In this document: positions 62,742-64,000 of the stretch, one piece after another | Layout of the letters: every line of letters begins with the position of its first letter | Position numbering within the stretch: position 1 is the first letter of the stretch | Translations under genes and position numbers: made by a program | From: Streptomyces sp. WZ-12 | GTDB taxonomy: Bacteria > Actinomycetota > Actinomycetes > Streptomycetales > Streptomycetaceae | DNA: 64,000 nucleotides | Assembly (NCBI RefSeq): GCF_028898845.1 | Contig: NZ_CP118574.1 | Span: forward strand, 248,001 to 312,000 | Direction of reading: 5' to 3' | The notes under the pieces: generated by a model | What the model was told of the DNA's origin: nothing | What the model saw: the letters and a program-made list of their open reading frames with translations, nothing else | Database searches by the model: none

Positions 62742-64000
62742 GCGATGACTGGATACGCCTGGCCACGATCGGGCGGATCATCCGTGGGCGCTGGCGGCTC
62801 CTCGCCGTCCTCGCCGTGGTGGGTGCGCTCGTCGGCTTCGGCGTCTCGCTGCTGCTTCCGCCGAGTTACACGGCGTCGGCATCGGTCCTGCTGCCGGGGC
62901 AGTGGGAGGAGCGCGAACTGCTGACCCAGGTGGACGTCGCGACCAGTTCGACGGTGGTCGACCGGGCGGCTGCCGCGCTGGGCTGGGCCGGGGTCAGCGG
63001 CAGCGAGCTGCGGGATCGGGTGAGCGCCAAGGCCGCCGACGGGAACATCATCATGGTCTCGGGAACGGCCGACACCCCGGAGCGGGCACAGCGGCTCTCC
63101 GACCAGATGGTCCGTCAGTTCGTCGCGTTCGCCGCGCGGCTCGCGGGCGACAGTGCCGACCCCGAAGCAGCGGCGGGGCCCGACGCGTTGCGTCAGGCGG
63201 TGGCGCAGACCAGCCGCCGCATCACCGAGCTGTCCGAGGCGGCCGGTCCGGGGCGGAGCGTGGAGAGCGTAGGGACCCGCACCGAGCTCGCGAAGCTGCG
63301 CACCGCGCTGCAGGAGGCCATCAACAAGCTGGACCAGGCCGCCCCCGCCACCAACAAGGCCAACATGGTCGTCATGGGGCCGGCGCCCCGGCCGGCCGGC
63401 GAGGCGCCACCGACGAGAAGGCAACTCGTCGTTGCCGGGGCGGTGCTGTTCTTCCTGCTCGCGGTCATCGGCCATCTCACGGCCGCGCGGATGAGTCGCC
63501 GGCTGCGCACCGAACCGGAGATCGCCGCGGCGCTGGGCTCGGCGCTGCTGGGTACCGTCGACGTACCCGATGAACGGCCCGCGCACCGGCCGCAGGACCG
63601 CGGCCCGCTGGCCCGGATCCGGTGGCTGCTGGGCCTCGACGTCCGGTGGGACCTCCCCACCCCGCAGACGTCCGGCGACGAGGCCGGAAGGCAGTTGCGC
63701 TACCGGCGGGTGTGTGCCCGCCTTCGGGATCAACTGACGCCTCCGCGCCGGCTGTTGGTCGTCGTCCCGGACGGCGACGAGATCGCCCGCCGGGCCGCCG
63801 GGCGGCTGGTCGCCGAGGCCGGCGGCGATCCTTCCCCGAGCTCTTCGAGCAGGGGGCACCCCGCGCTGCGGGTGGTGGGGGTTTCGGTGGACCGGCCGGT
63901 GGTGCCGGACCGCGACGACGAGTCCGGTGCCCTGGTCGTGCTCAGCGCGGGCAATTGGACCGCACAGCAGCTCGCCGGCATCGCCGAGGCGTGTGCGGAC
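62738..64000 (+). CDS. Wzz-like polysaccharide chain-length/export protein (runs off the window)
   Basis: TTG 62738 overlaps the glycosyltransferase stop (TTGA); the frame stays open to the edge (421 codons). TM1 (LLAVLAVVGALVGFGVSLL) is followed by an extracytoplasmic Wzz domain (YTASASVLLPG ... STVVDRAAAALGW). TM2 is RQLVVAGAVLFFLLAVIGHL. Then comes a cytoplasmic region that may hold a degenerate tyrosine-kinase/Rossmann domain (RRLLVVVPDGDEIARRAAGRL) without an obvious Walker A. It would set polymer length. A short palindromic insert lies at 63834-63855. Confidence 0.82.
   Translation, partial: MSDDWIRLATIGRIIRGRWRLLAVLAVVGALVGFGVSLLLPPSYTASASVLLPGQWEERELLTQVDVATSSTVVDRAAAALGWAGVSGSELRDRVSAKAADGNIIMVSGTADTPERAQRLSDQMVRQFVAFAARLAGDSADPEAAAGPDALRQAVAQTSRRITELSEAAGPGRSVESVGTRTELAKLRTALQEAINKLDQAAPATNKANMVVMGPAPRPAGEAPPTRRQLVVAGAVLFFLLAVIGHLTAARMSRRLRTEPEIAAALGSALLGTVDVPDERPAHRPQDRGPLARIRWLLGLDVRWDLPTPQTSGDEAGRQLRYRRVCARLRDQLTPPRRLLVVVPDGDEIARRAAGRLVAEAGGDPSPSSSSRGHPALRVVGVSVDRPVVPDRDDESGALVVLSAGNWTAQQLAGIAEACAD
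63834..63855. repeat. Palindromic mini-insert inside the Wzz-like gene
   Basis: CCCCGAGCTCTTCGAGCAGG then GG: CCCC and GCTC pair with GAGC and GGGG to form a hairpin. It reads through in frame as low-complexity PSPSSSSRGHP between better-looking Rossmann-like sequence. It resembles the short Streptomyces palindromes of the form CCCC-AGCTC-GAGC-GGGG that recur in and between genes of this genus. Confidence 0.5.

Overview
The window is high-GC actinobacterial chromosome, almost certainly Streptomyces. Codon third positions are strongly G/C, GTG and TTG starts and 4-bp ATGA overlaps are common, and the gene set is typical of the genus: Tat-exported cholesterol oxidase, MHS/DHA2 transporters, a class F sortase, paired kinase/regulator genes, a P450 and a Mut7-C protein. 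No rRNA, tRNA, CRISPR array or intact insertion sequence was seen. Much of the window looks like accessory or arm DNA: broken genes and remnants lie at 15.7, 38.7, 45.7 and 49.7-52.1 kb.

Layout. 0-8 kb: a D,D-carboxypeptidase-like serine hydrolase, then a four-gene lipoprotein/adaptor/ABC efflux operon on the minus strand, divergent from a response regulator, histidine kinase and lipoprotein operon that probably controls it. 8-14 kb: an atypical orphan response regulator, an AGCS alanine/glycine symporter, an RsbW-like ATPase and a NarL-type two-component pair. 14-18.5 kb: cholesterol oxidase, a small gene remnant, dihydrolipoyl dehydrogenase and a YqcI/YcgG (GntA-like) protein. 18.6-25.8 kb: a MarR-controlled DHA2 exporter with three extra C-terminal beta-sandwich repeats, a 25-residue bL37-like protein, agmatine deiminase, hydroxymethylbilane synthase and an MHS symporter. 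26-27.7 kb: a class F sortase with its probable substrate, an RGD-repeat protein carrying a duplicated HTGGG motif.

28.5-45.5 kb: Mut7-C RNase-like protein, cytochrome P450, Asp/Glu racemase, several small proteins, a class C beta-lactamase-fold hydrolase, a SnoaL protein, an ogt-alkB alkylation-repair pair, a lipoprotein abutting a broken histidine kinase (apparently the scar of a second efflux/two-component locus), two cupins, a GntR regulator, an esterase lipoprotein and a TetR/EamA exporter pair with a clear operator. 45.6-52.1 kb: a pseudogene-rich zone (resolvase lacking its catalytic serine region, IS5 N-terminal scrap, nonsense-broken lipoprotein, LysR and AraC fragments). Inside this zone lies an apparently intact module: a TetR gene divergent from a single 740-codon ORF that fuses an MFS exporter to an epoxide hydrolase, with two copies of a palindromic operator between them.

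52.4-57.5 kb: a chloramphenicol-phosphotransferase-like kinase, a quinone oxidoreductase, a solenoid/membrane protein and a Tat-exported endonuclease/phosphatase-fold protein. 58.5-64 kb: the start of an exopolysaccharide operon (polyprenyl-phosphate sugar transferase, AlgD-like GDP-mannose 6-dehydrogenase, GT4 glycosyltransferase, Wzz-like protein running off the end). The strongest leads are the MFS-epoxide hydrolase fusion with its operators, the sortase F/HTGGG pair, the AlgD-like enzyme in a Streptomyces EPS operon, and the carboxypeptidase-regulatory-like tail on the DHA2 exporter.
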